In this document: one piece after another, positions 1 through 6,442 of the stretch | Numbering within the stretch: the stretch's first letter is position 1 | Layout of the letters: every line of letters begins with the position of its first letter | Origin: Candidatus Brocadiia bacterium | GTDB taxonomy: Bacteria; Planctomycetota; MHYJ01; JACQXL01 | Direction of reading: 5' to 3' | DNA length: 10,509 nt | Assembly (NCBI GenBank): GCA_020062035.1 | Contig: JAGUXD010000118.1 | Coordinates: forward strand, 1 to 10,509 | Position numbers and translations under genes: made by a program | The notes under the pieces: generated by a model | The model's database searches: none | Told to the model about the DNA's origin: nothing | Seen by the model: only the letters and a program-made list of their open reading frames with translations

Positions 1-12
1 GGACTCTTTTTC

Positions 13-40
13 TTGACTCATTCAGTAAATAATATATTAT
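13..40 (+). promoter_or_regulatory. Probable sigma-70-type promoter of the MoxR-DUF58 unit
   Basis: A TTGACT hexamer at 13-18 is followed after 16 nt by TATTAT at 35-40, which matches the -10 consensus at five of six positions. Transcription would begin near 47 and leave a leader of about 37 nt. The region is AT-rich, so hexamers arise easily by chance; the good spacing and the strong ribosome binding site downstream make this one credible. Confidence 0.5.
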
Positions 41-71
41 TGCACATTTATCATATTAAGCAAAATAAAAT

Positions 72-77
72 AAGGAG
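72..77 (+). promoter_or_regulatory. Ribosome binding site of the MoxR-family gene
   Basis: AAGGAG lies 6 nt before the ATG at 84. It is the clearest Shine-Dalgarno sequence in the window and fixes the start of the ATPase gene. The other genes here have weaker sites or none that I can see. Confidence 0.8.
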
Positions 78-83
78 AATATT

Positions 84-1145
84 ATGTCAGAACTGAATTT
101 AGACGCCGCTACAAAGATAAAAGATGCCTGCGAGAAAATCAAGAGCGAGATAAGAAAGGCAATCGTGGGTCAGGAAAGGGTTATTGAAGAGATGCTCATC
201 TGTATCTTTTCCAAAGGGCATTGTCTTCTAGAAGGCGTGCCGGGATTGGGTAAGACATTGATGGTCAGGGCATTAGCACAAACCCTTTCGCTTTCTTTTA
301 GTAGGATCCAGTTCACACCTGACCTGATGCCTTCTGATATTACTGGAACAGATATAATGCAGGATGAGCGTGCTTCAGGGACAAGGCGTCTGCAATTTAT
401 CCGAGGGCCGGTCTTTGCGAATGTGATATTAGCAGACGAGATAAACCGAACACCACCTAAAACACAATCCGCTCTTTTAGAAGCAATGCAGGAATTACAG
501 GTAACCGCGGGCGGTAATAAATATCCATTAGAACATCTATTCTTTGTGCTTGCGACACAAAACCCCATTGAACAAGAGGGGACCTATCCTTTGCCTGAGG
601 CGCAATTGGATAGATTTATGTTTAATATCAAGATAGATTATCCAACCGTTGATGAAGAACACAGAATAATGTGTCTCGCTACTTCTCCATTTGAGGTCAG
701 GTTAGATAGTCTCTTAAGCAAAGATGAGATATTAAGACATCAGGAAATAGTTAAAGAGGTAGCGGTTGCGGATTATATTACCAGGTATGTCCTGAAATTA
801 GTTCGTCAGACCAGAGTCCATAAGGCATCAGAAGAAGAGATACCCGAGTTCATAAAACAATGGGTAAATTGGGGGGCTGGACCTCGGGCAAGTCAATATA
901 TCATCACAACTGCCAAAGCAAGGGCGATTCTTCAGGGCCGTTTCTATGTTACCTCTGAAGATGTCAAGTATGTCGCTTATCCGGTCCTCAGACATCGTAT
1001 TATCAAAAACTTCTCTGCAGAAGCCGAAGGTATTACCACTGATAAAATCATTGATAAACTTATTGAGACAACAGCGCTTTCTGAAAACGAGTTATTAGAA
1101 GACCAGAGATTGCCAAAGATATTTGCTTCTGTAAGTAGAAAGTAG
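84..1145 (+). CDS. MoxR-family AAA+ ATPase
   Basis: This is a 353-residue cytoplasmic AAA+ ATPase of the MoxR family. Such proteins are thought to act as chaperones that remodel or activate partner proteins, usually with a von Willebrand A-type partner encoded next door. The ATPase motifs are complete: Walker A GVPGLGKT at 51-58, Walker B with ILADE at 115-119, sensor 1 VLATQNP at 155-161, an arginine-finger segment LPEAQLDRF ending near 178, and the GAGPR motif at 264-268 in the C-terminal lid domain. The length is normal for the family. The ATG at 84 has a strong AAGGAG site and is the natural start. The DUF58 gene follows within about 30 nt, so the two are very likely co-transcribed and work together. 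The substrate cannot be deduced from sequence. Family assignment is firm; the cellular role is inference. Confidence 0.95.
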   Translation: MSELNLDAATKIKDACEKIKSEIRKAIVGQERVIEEMLICIFSKGHCLLEGVPGLGKTLMVRALAQTLSLSFSRIQFTPDLMPSDITGTDIMQDERASGTRRLQFIRGPVFANVILADEINRTPPKTQSALLEAMQELQVTAGGNKYPLEHLFFVLATQNPIEQEGTYPLPEAQLDRFMFNIKIDYPTVDEEHRIMCLATSPFEVRLDSLLSKDEILRHQEIVKEVAVADYITRYVLKLVRQTRVHKASEEEIPEFIKQWVNWGAGPRASQYIITTAKARAILQGRFYVTSEDVKYVAYPVLRHRIIKNFSAEAEGITTDKIIDKLIETTALSENELLEDQRLPKIFASVSRK

Positions 1146-1177
1146 TCTTGCTTGGGCTGGACTCTCTACTGGAAATT

Positions 1178-2077
1178 ATGCAGGATTACCTGAAATATTT
1201 AGACCCGCAGGTCTTGAATAAAATCACTCGTCTTGACTTAAAGGCGCGGTTGATTGTAGAGGGCTACATCGCGGGAATGCACCAGAGCCCTTACCGCGGG
1301 GTAAGCGTTGAATTTGCCGCACATCGTGAGTATGTTCCCGGTGATGATTTAAGACATCTGGATTGGAAGGTCTTTGGCCGCTCTGACCGCCTTTATGTCA
1401 AACAATATCATCAGGAAACCAATCTGATTTGTTATATCCTATTTGATACATCAGAGTCAATGGCATATGGTTCAACTGATGTAAGTAAATTAGAATATGC
1501 GAAATATATTGCGGCTTCTTTAAGTTACCTGATGGTTCAGCAACAGGATGCAGTGGGGCTGGTTTTGTTTGACGAAGCCATCAGGGAAATCATCCCGCCT
1601 TATAGCAGTCAGGGTCATCTTCAGACCATTCTCCAGCAATTAGCCAAAGTGAACGCAGGCAAGAGGACGGATTTCAAAACCGTTTCTGATTACATCACTC
1701 AAAAATTAGAAAGAAAAGGATTGGTAATCATTATCTCTGACTTACTGGATGAATCACATAATATTCTGGAGGGGTTAAATAAACTCAAGGCCCGGTCACA
1801 GGATATTATTGTCTTCCATATATTAGACGATTACGAAATAAATTTCCCATTTGAGAAATTAAGCAGGTTTAAGGGATTGGAGGACTTACCTGAGATGACC
1901 GTTGACCCGATTTCTCTCAAGCAGGGCTACTTAAATACGGTTCAGGGATTTATTAGCGCAATCAGAAACAGCTGTCAGACCAAACAGATTGACTACAGTT
2001 TAATTGCGACAAATCAGAAATTGGATGTGGTTTTGAGTGCGTATTTATCCAGACGTTCAGCCCGGTATGTAAGATAA
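1178..2077 (+). CDS. DUF58 / von Willebrand A-like protein, partner of the MoxR ATPase
   Basis: This is a DUF58 protein of 299 residues. The signature segment at about 52-77 (YVPGDDLRHLDWK, then VFGRSDRLYVKQY) is typical of the family. It is followed by a von Willebrand A-like fold with an apparently complete metal-binding site: DTSES at 90-94, Thr164 in GKRTDF, and Asp188 in IIISDLL. No signal peptide or membrane segment is visible, so it is probably cytoplasmic. The frame is open back to a TTG at 1148, which would give 309 residues and a 2-nt gap to the ATPase. I prefer the ATG at 1178 because the family usually begins shortly before the YLDPQVL-like segment; neither start has a strong ribosome binding site. 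DUF58 proteins commonly accompany MoxR ATPases, and that context is the best clue to function. The gene ends 23 nt from the stop of the convergent pheT, with no clear terminator between them. Confidence 0.9.
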   Translation: MQDYLKYLDPQVLNKITRLDLKARLIVEGYIAGMHQSPYRGVSVEFAAHREYVPGDDLRHLDWKVFGRSDRLYVKQYHQETNLICYILFDTSESMAYGSTDVSKLEYAKYIAASLSYLMVQQQDAVGLVLFDEAIREIIPPYSSQGHLQTILQQLAKVNAGKRTDFKTVSDYITQKLERKGLVIIISDLLDESHNILEGLNKLKARSQDIIVFHILDDYEINFPFEKLSRFKGLEDLPEMTVDPISLKQGYLNTVQGFISAIRNSCQTKQIDYSLIATNQKLDVVLSAYLSRRSARYVR

Positions 2078-2100
2078 GTTTCTTCACGGAAAAGTATGGG

Positions 2101-4143
2101 TTATCTCGGTGTTCTTAACGATGCCTGTAAATTTTTCTCTAAAACGCTGACCACGGTTTTTACTACCGCATCCACACCCTCGTTTGATAGGGTCTTTTCT
2201 GGATGCCGGAATGTTAAAGAAAATGCAATGCTTTTATGCCCTTCTTTTACCTGTTTACCACGATAGAGGTCAAAGAACTCTATTTTTTCTAACGGCGTTT
2301 CTTGGGCTGACAATCTCATGGCTTCTCGTGTTGTCTTTTCTATCTCCTGCCAAGGGGTATTCTCAGAAACCACAATGGCTAAATCTCGTCTGATGGTAGG
2401 TAGACGGGGAAACACCTGATATTTCTTTGCCAGGTCTGCTTCTTGAACAATTGACTCAAAATCTAATTCGCAGATGCCGGCCTGCCCAAGCGCTCCTAAA
2501 TAACCGATATTCTTCTTCTGCAAAAAAACAGCGACCGTATTTTTATCATTATTGGTTTCTAAGGAATACGAGATTTTATCCGATATCCCTAAAAGCATAA
2601 AGAGTTCAGAAATCGCACCTTTTACAGAATAAAAACCATCGGTATCAAGTAGACCGAGGTGAAATTTCTCTGTAATCGTCTTATCATTCTGGTGTTTGGC
2701 GGAAAGATATATTTTACTAATCTCAAATAATTTAATCACTTTTTGTGTCTCTCCACGCAAATAATTCTCGTTAAGATAAAAAACATCTAATAAGCCCTTA
2801 TTTAGATTGGTTCTTAAGTAACGGTCTATTTTACCTTTTGTGTCAAGAAGACCAATGCATGAGTTCGTAGCAGAGTTCGGCGTAGAGAAGACTTCCTTAT
2901 CTGCGAACTCCGCTCCGAACCGCGGGATATCCCAGAAACTATTAGTCAGAACTTCATTATAACCCGCTTCTACAAAAAGACTACGGGTGGTTTTCATCAC
3001 CTCAAGCAATTTATCTTCCTCAGATGTTTTTAATTCAATACCTGGGGCAGTTGCCGGTATCCTATCATACCCCCGGACCCGGGCTAATTCTTCAATCACA
3101 TCTATCTCTAAATTAATATCCTGTCTGAAAGAAGGGATGATTAATTCAAGCATCTTATTGTTGGACTTTTTAGTTATGAATCCCAATCTCTTAAGAATTC
3201 GCTTAATCTCCGGCAGGGAAATACTTGCGCCGAGTATTCGTTTAATATGTTCTAATCTTAAAACTACTCTTCGTTCTTTATGGTTAAAAAAATCAAGGGA
3301 TTGATAATCAGTAAGTTCACCGCTGGCAAGTTCAAGAATGAGTTCAGAAGCTCTTTGTGAGCCAACTTCTACACCATGAGGGTCAACACCTCGCTCAAAG
3401 CGATAAGATGAATCCGATGATAATGCTAAGTATCTTGAGGAGCCGCGGATATTTGCCCCTTGAAAATAGGCGCTTTCTAAAAGGATATTTTTGGTATCTT
3501 CTGTTACTTCAGTATCTTTACTGCCCATTATTCCGGCAATCGCTACCGCTTTGGTAGCGTCTGCAATAACCAGAGTTTCTGGAGATAATTCGTATGTCTT
3601 GCCATCTATGGCAACTATTTTTTCGCCCATTTTTGCGATTCTGACAATAATCTGTTTGCCGTTTAACTTATCTAAATCAAAGGCGTGCAAGGGTTGTCCT
3701 GTTTCCATCATAACAAAGTTAGTAATATCAACGATATTATTGATACTCCGAAAGCCGATGGTTTCTAAGGGTAGACGCAACCAATCTGGTGAAGAAGCAA
3801 CCTTGATATTCCTGATAATTCGTCCAATATAAATCGGACAAAGTTTAGGGTTGTTAATTTGTATAAAGGGGATTTTAGGACTGCGAAGACCAGACCTTGC
3901 TGATTTAGGTCTGGAATGATGGAAAGGTCTTTTAGTAAGTAATGCAACCTCTCTTGCGATGCCGATAAAACTAAGACAATCCGGTCTATTTGCGGTAATC
4001 TCTGATTCAAATAAACTATCGCCATTATTCAGCAGTTCAAGTCGTTCCACCTTGATACCGTGATTAGTCAAAAGTTCAGATAGTTTTTCCGGCTCAAGAG
4101 GGACATCGCAATATTGTTTAAGAATAGAATAAGAGATTTTCAT
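2101..4143 (-). CDS. pheT: Phenylalanine-tRNA ligase beta subunit, short form without OB domain
   Basis: PheT is the beta subunit of the alpha2-beta2 enzyme that charges tRNA-Phe. It edits misloaded Tyr and binds tRNA; catalysis lies in PheS, which is not in this window. Visible domains are a short N-terminal segment (1-40), the B3/4 editing domain (about 100-260, with QPLHAFD, LLESAYF and YRFERGVDP), the B5 domain (about 290-362, ending ELARVRGYDRIPAT), the synthetase-like core, and a C-terminal FDX-ACB anticodon-binding domain (about 578-672, starting FPRLPTIRRDLAIVV). At 680 residues it is over 100 shorter than the roughly 795 of E. coli. The EMAPII-like OB tRNA-binding domain is absent: the chain runs from GIKVERLE straight to SEITANRPDCL. 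Residues 408-428 are unusual and are encoded by an inverted-repeat region. The frame continues to a TTG at 4173, but the ATG at 4143 gives the usual MKISYSILKQY start. It lies downstream of ftsW with its own candidate promoter. Confidence 0.95.
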   Translation of the reverse strand: MKISYSILKQYCDVPLEPEKLSELLTNHGIKVERLELLNNGDSLFESEITANRPDCLSFIGIAREVALLTKRPFHHSRPKSARSGLRSPKIPFIQINNPKLCPIYIGRIIRNIKVASSPDWLRLPLETIGFRSINNIVDITNFVMMETGQPLHAFDLDKLNGKQIIVRIAKMGEKIVAIDGKTYELSPETLVIADATKAVAIAGIMGSKDTEVTEDTKNILLESAYFQGANIRGSSRYLALSSDSSYRFERGVDPHGVEVGSQRASELILELASGELTDYQSLDFFNHKERRVVLRLEHIKRILGASISLPEIKRILKRLGFITKKSNNKMLELIIPSFRQDINLEIDVIEELARVRGYDRIPATAPGIELKTSEEDKLLEVMKTTRSLFVEAGYNEVLTNSFWDIPRFGAEFADKEVFSTPNSATNSCIGLLDTKGKIDRYLRTNLNKGLLDVFYLNENYLRGETQKVIKLFEISKIYLSAKHQNDKTITEKFHLGLLDTDGFYSVKGAISELFMLLGISDKISYSLETNNDKNTVAVFLQKKNIGYLGALGQAGICELDFESIVQEADLAKKYQVFPRLPTIRRDLAIVVSENTPWQEIEKTTREAMRLSAQETPLEKIEFFDLYRGKQVKEGHKSIAFSLTFRHPEKTLSNEGVDAVVKTVVSVLEKNLQASLRTPR
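2861..2920. repeat. Inverted and direct repeat cluster inside pheT
   Basis: GAGTTCG occurs twice (2861-2867 and 2873-2879). Complementary CGAAC sequences follow at 2904-2910 (CGAACTC) and 2916-2920. The segment 2861-2874 can pair with 2900-2910 as an 11-bp stem with a 3-nt bulge, and GTTCGG at 2875-2880 can pair with CCGAAC at 2915-2920. On the coding strand the repeat encodes PheT residues of about 408-428, where the family normally has a conserved NPLS-like stretch before the LRTxL motif. It may be a palindromic insertion that stayed in frame; this is inference. Confidence 0.55.
3541..3559. repeat. Perfect 7-bp hairpin inside pheT
   Basis: CGCTACC at 3541-3547 and GGTAGCG at 3553-3559 form a perfect 7-bp stem around a 5-nt loop. 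It encodes part of the B3/4 domain near residues 195-201 (ATKAVA) and does not obviously change protein length. No T-run follows on either strand, so it is not a terminator. It may be chance. Confidence 0.4.
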
Positions 4144-4171
4144 ATTACATAAACCACAGATGTACGTTTTC

Positions 4172-4200
4172 AATAAAGTATTTGTGATTCATACTGTCAA
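4172..4200 (-). promoter_or_regulatory. Candidate promoter of pheT in the ftsW-pheT gap
   Basis: Read on the minus strand, a perfect TTGACA (4200-4195) is followed after exactly 17 nt by TTTATT (4177-4172), which matches the -10 consensus at four of six positions. Transcription would begin near 4165, about 22 nt before the ATG at 4143. That would exclude the TTG start at 4173 for this transcript. It suggests pheT can be expressed apart from the upstream envelope genes. I see no T-box and no Phe-rich leader peptide. Confidence 0.45.
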
Positions 4201-4221
4201 GTAAATTCTTTTTCTTTGTGG

Positions 4222-5358
4222 TTATTTATGGGAAGTAAAGAGAGCCGTTTGGGATGCTCGTGCCTTTTCAGATTGTCTGGCAATGTTCAGAAGGATACCG
4301 AGGGCAAACATAAAGACCAATAGCCCTGAGCCGCCGTAACTGATAAATGGCAAAGATATGCCTTTGGTGGGAACAAGGGCACAGACAACAGATATGTTAA
4401 ATAATGCCTGAAGAACAATTACTAATGTAATACCAATTGCTAATAATGAGCCAAAACCATCCAGAGCACTTGCCGCGACTTTCCTTCCATACCATAATAA
4501 TGCGAAAAAGAGTCCCAGAACCAAAAGTGTTCCAATCAGCCCTAATTCCTCACCAATGATAGAAAATATAAAATCCGTATGTTGCTGGGGTAAATAGAAT
4601 AGTTTCTGGTAAGATAAGCCGAGACCGTGACCGGTAATTCCACCAGCGCCCAATCCGATAATCGCCTGATTTATCTGGTAACCTTTTCCTCCCGTATCTG
4701 CAGTCGGATTAAAAAATACCGATAGCCGATTCTGGATATGCGGATAAGATGATGCGAGGATATATAAAACAATCGGGCAGATTACAAGACCAACAGGCAC
4801 GAGATGAGTAATTCGTAGACCAGCAATTATCAATAATATCCCGGTAATTAAAACAATAAATAGAGAGGTGCCGATATCCGGTTCTAAGAGAACAAGAAAT
4901 ACTGTGATGCCGATTACCAGACCAAGCGGAATAAAACCCTTGGTAAAAGAACGGACCTGTTCAGGATATCTACTGGCAAAGGCGGCAATAAAGATGACCA
5001 GACAAATCTTTGCTAATTCAGAGGGCTGGAATCCTACAGGACCGATTCTGAGCCACCGTTTTGCTCCACCTGCTATGTGCCCAATCCACGGGATAAGAAC
5101 CAGAATAAGAAGAAGCCATGTAATAATCAATAACAGAGGGCTCAGCCGTGACCATGTCTGGTATGGGATTTTGCTGGTAACAAGCATTACAATGAATGAA
5201 ATCACCATCAACAGAAGTTGCTTCTTGAAGAAATAATAGCCATCCTGAAGTTTAGATGCCTCTGCTCTGAGGAAACTACTGCTGTAGACCATAATGATAC
5301 CAAAGCAGAGAAGGCAGAGTGTAATTACAAGAATCTTGTGAGAGTTTTTTAATCCCAT
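4222..5358 (-). CDS. ftsW: Peptidoglycan glycosyltransferase FtsW (SEDS family)
   Basis: FtsW is a polytopic inner-membrane protein of the SEDS family. It polymerises lipid II into glycan strands at the division septum together with a class B penicillin-binding protein. The 378-residue length and about ten hydrophobic segments fit. Diagnostic stretches include the N-terminal GIIMVYSSS (20-28), GFQPSELAK (109-117), KGYQINQAIIGLGAGG (225-240), the LPQQHTDFIFSIIGEELG loop (256-273) carrying the conserved Asp262, and KGISLPFISYGGSG (332-345). These favour FtsW over the related RodA. The start codon lies 1 nt after the mraY stop, so the two are probably translationally coupled; its ribosome binding site is weak and sits inside mraY. 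In many bacteria murD lies between mraY and ftsW, but here it is absent. No pbp, murG or murC follows; pheT comes next. Confidence 0.95.
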   Translation of the reverse strand: MGLKNSHKILVITLCLLCFGIIMVYSSSFLRAEASKLQDGYYFFKKQLLLMVISFIVMLVTSKIPYQTWSRLSPLLLIITWLLLILVLIPWIGHIAGGAKRWLRIGPVGFQPSELAKICLVIFIAAFASRYPEQVRSFTKGFIPLGLVIGITVFLVLLEPDIGTSLFIVLITGILLIIAGLRITHLVPVGLVICPIVLYILASSYPHIQNRLSVFFNPTADTGGKGYQINQAIIGLGAGGITGHGLGLSYQKLFYLPQQHTDFIFSIIGEELGLIGTLLVLGLFFALLWYGRKVAASALDGFGSLLAIGITLVIVLQALFNISVVCALVPTKGISLPFISYGGSGLLVFMFALGILLNIARQSEKARASQTALFTSHK

Positions 5359-5359
5359 T

Positions 5360-6442
5360 TTATAACTCTATTTTCAGGGTTGCTAATGTTAATATCGCAA
5401 GTATTGCGGCGACAAGCCAGAATCGCAAAGTAACTTTTGGTTCTGCAAGACCATTAAATTCAAAGTGATGATGTAAGGGTGCAATCTTAAAGATACGTTT
5501 CTTCCAGAAGCGATAAGAAATAATCTGTAAGATAACAGAGAGACTATTTATTACGAAGATTGCTCCTACCAGGAATAGCGTGAGTTCCTGTTTAGCCACG
5601 ACTGCGACAAATCCCAGAGCGCCGCCTAAAGAAACCGCACCGATATTCCCCATAAATATCTCTGCCGGATAACCATTATACCAGAGAAAACCTAAACAAA
5701 CGCCGGCTAAAGCACCCATAAAGATTGTTAATTCACCAGCACCGGGAATATGGGGAATACCTAAATAAGCGGTATAGTCCACACGACCCACTATATAAAT
5801 AATCACTAAATATGCTAATCCTGCCATAAGAACACAACCAGTTGCTAAACCATCTAATCCATCGGTCAGGTTCACTGCATTTGATGAGGCGATAATGACT
5901 AATGCAACAAAGAATGGATAGAACCTACCTAATTCTACTGTTGTTTTGAGTAATGGGACATAAAGAGTAATTGCGCCGGGTAGATATTTTTGGAAATAAT
6001 ACCATAGTCCAAATCCGACTGCTAAACCTAAAAAACTCTGACAGAACAGTTTGGATAATTTACTCATCCCTAATTCACGCCCGGAATGGAGTTTTATTCT
6101 ATCGTCAATGTAACCCAGAATCATCAGTCCTAATACAAGCAATATTGAATAAAGAACAAAGATATTATTTAATCTGGCAAATAGAGTTGTGGTAATCAGG
6201 AGAGAGGTAATCATTACCAATCCGCCCATTGTTGGTGTGATAGATTTATCTTTGTGTAATTGAGCAAGTTTTTCAGAGTCCTTTTTTTCAGAGCGTTCAA
6301 CAATATTCTTTTTCCTGGCGAGTTTAATAAATAGGGGGGTGAAGATAATGACCAATATAAAAGCCATCATCGCCCCAAAAGATGTTCTGAAGGTGATATA
6401 GCGAAACTGCTCTATAAAAGGTGAGATTAGTTCGTATAACAT
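5360..6442 (-). CDS. mraY: Phospho-N-acetylmuramoyl-pentapeptide-transferase MraY, with Asn at a catalytic-site Asp position
   Basis: MraY is the inner-membrane enzyme that transfers phospho-MurNAc-pentapeptide from UDP to undecaprenyl phosphate, making lipid I. Length (360 residues) and about ten membrane segments are normal. Family motifs are SITPTMGG (67-74), YIDDR with Asp113-Asp114, NAVNLTDGLDGLATG (188-202), and APLHHHFEFNG with the histidine triad at 324-326. The motif usually written FMGDxGSLALGG reads FMGNIGAVSLGG here. Asn266 replaces the Asp equivalent to E. coli Asp267, and Ala269 replaces the usual Ser. The segment that normally reads VxE(A/T)LSVI is VINSLSVI. The Asn codon is AAT and the reading frame around it is intact. 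The gene begins inside the last 16 bases of murF, with AAGG about 9 nt before its ATG, and runs to 1 nt before ftsW. It appears functional by overall conservation, but the Asn needs checking. Confidence 0.95.
   Translation of the reverse strand: MLYELISPFIEQFRYITFRTSFGAMMAFILVIIFTPLFIKLARKKNIVERSEKKDSEKLAQLHKDKSITPTMGGLVMITSLLITTTLFARLNNIFVLYSILLVLGLMILGYIDDRIKLHSGRELGMSKLSKLFCQSFLGLAVGFGLWYYFQKYLPGAITLYVPLLKTTVELGRFYPFFVALVIIASSNAVNLTDGLDGLATGCVLMAGLAYLVIIYIVGRVDYTAYLGIPHIPGAGELTIFMGALAGVCLGFLWYNGYPAEIFMGNIGAVSLGGALGFVAVVAKQELTLFLVGAIFVINSLSVILQIISYRFWKKRIFKIAPLHHHFEFNGLAEPKVTLRFWLVAAILAILTLATLKIEL

Noticed and set aside
170..568. 132-codon open frame on the minus strand
   Set aside because: It lies wholly inside the MoxR gene, whose protein is clearly conserved. 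The translated sequence shows no recognisable domain.
2078..2100. Possible bidirectional terminator between the DUF58 gene and pheT
   Set aside because: Only a 4-bp TTTC/GAAA pairing is present with no GC-rich stem and no proper T-run on either side.
3765..4025. 86-codon minus-strand frame overlapping pheT in another phase
   Set aside because: The pheT frame carries the conserved motifs here and the alternative product has no visible domain or start signal.
4150..4225. AACCACA/TGTGGTT pairing across the ftsW-pheT gap as a pheT attenuator
   Set aside because: The arms match for only about 7 bp over a long loop. There is no Phe-rich leader peptide and no T-box-like sequence, and the promoter-like element lies between the arms.
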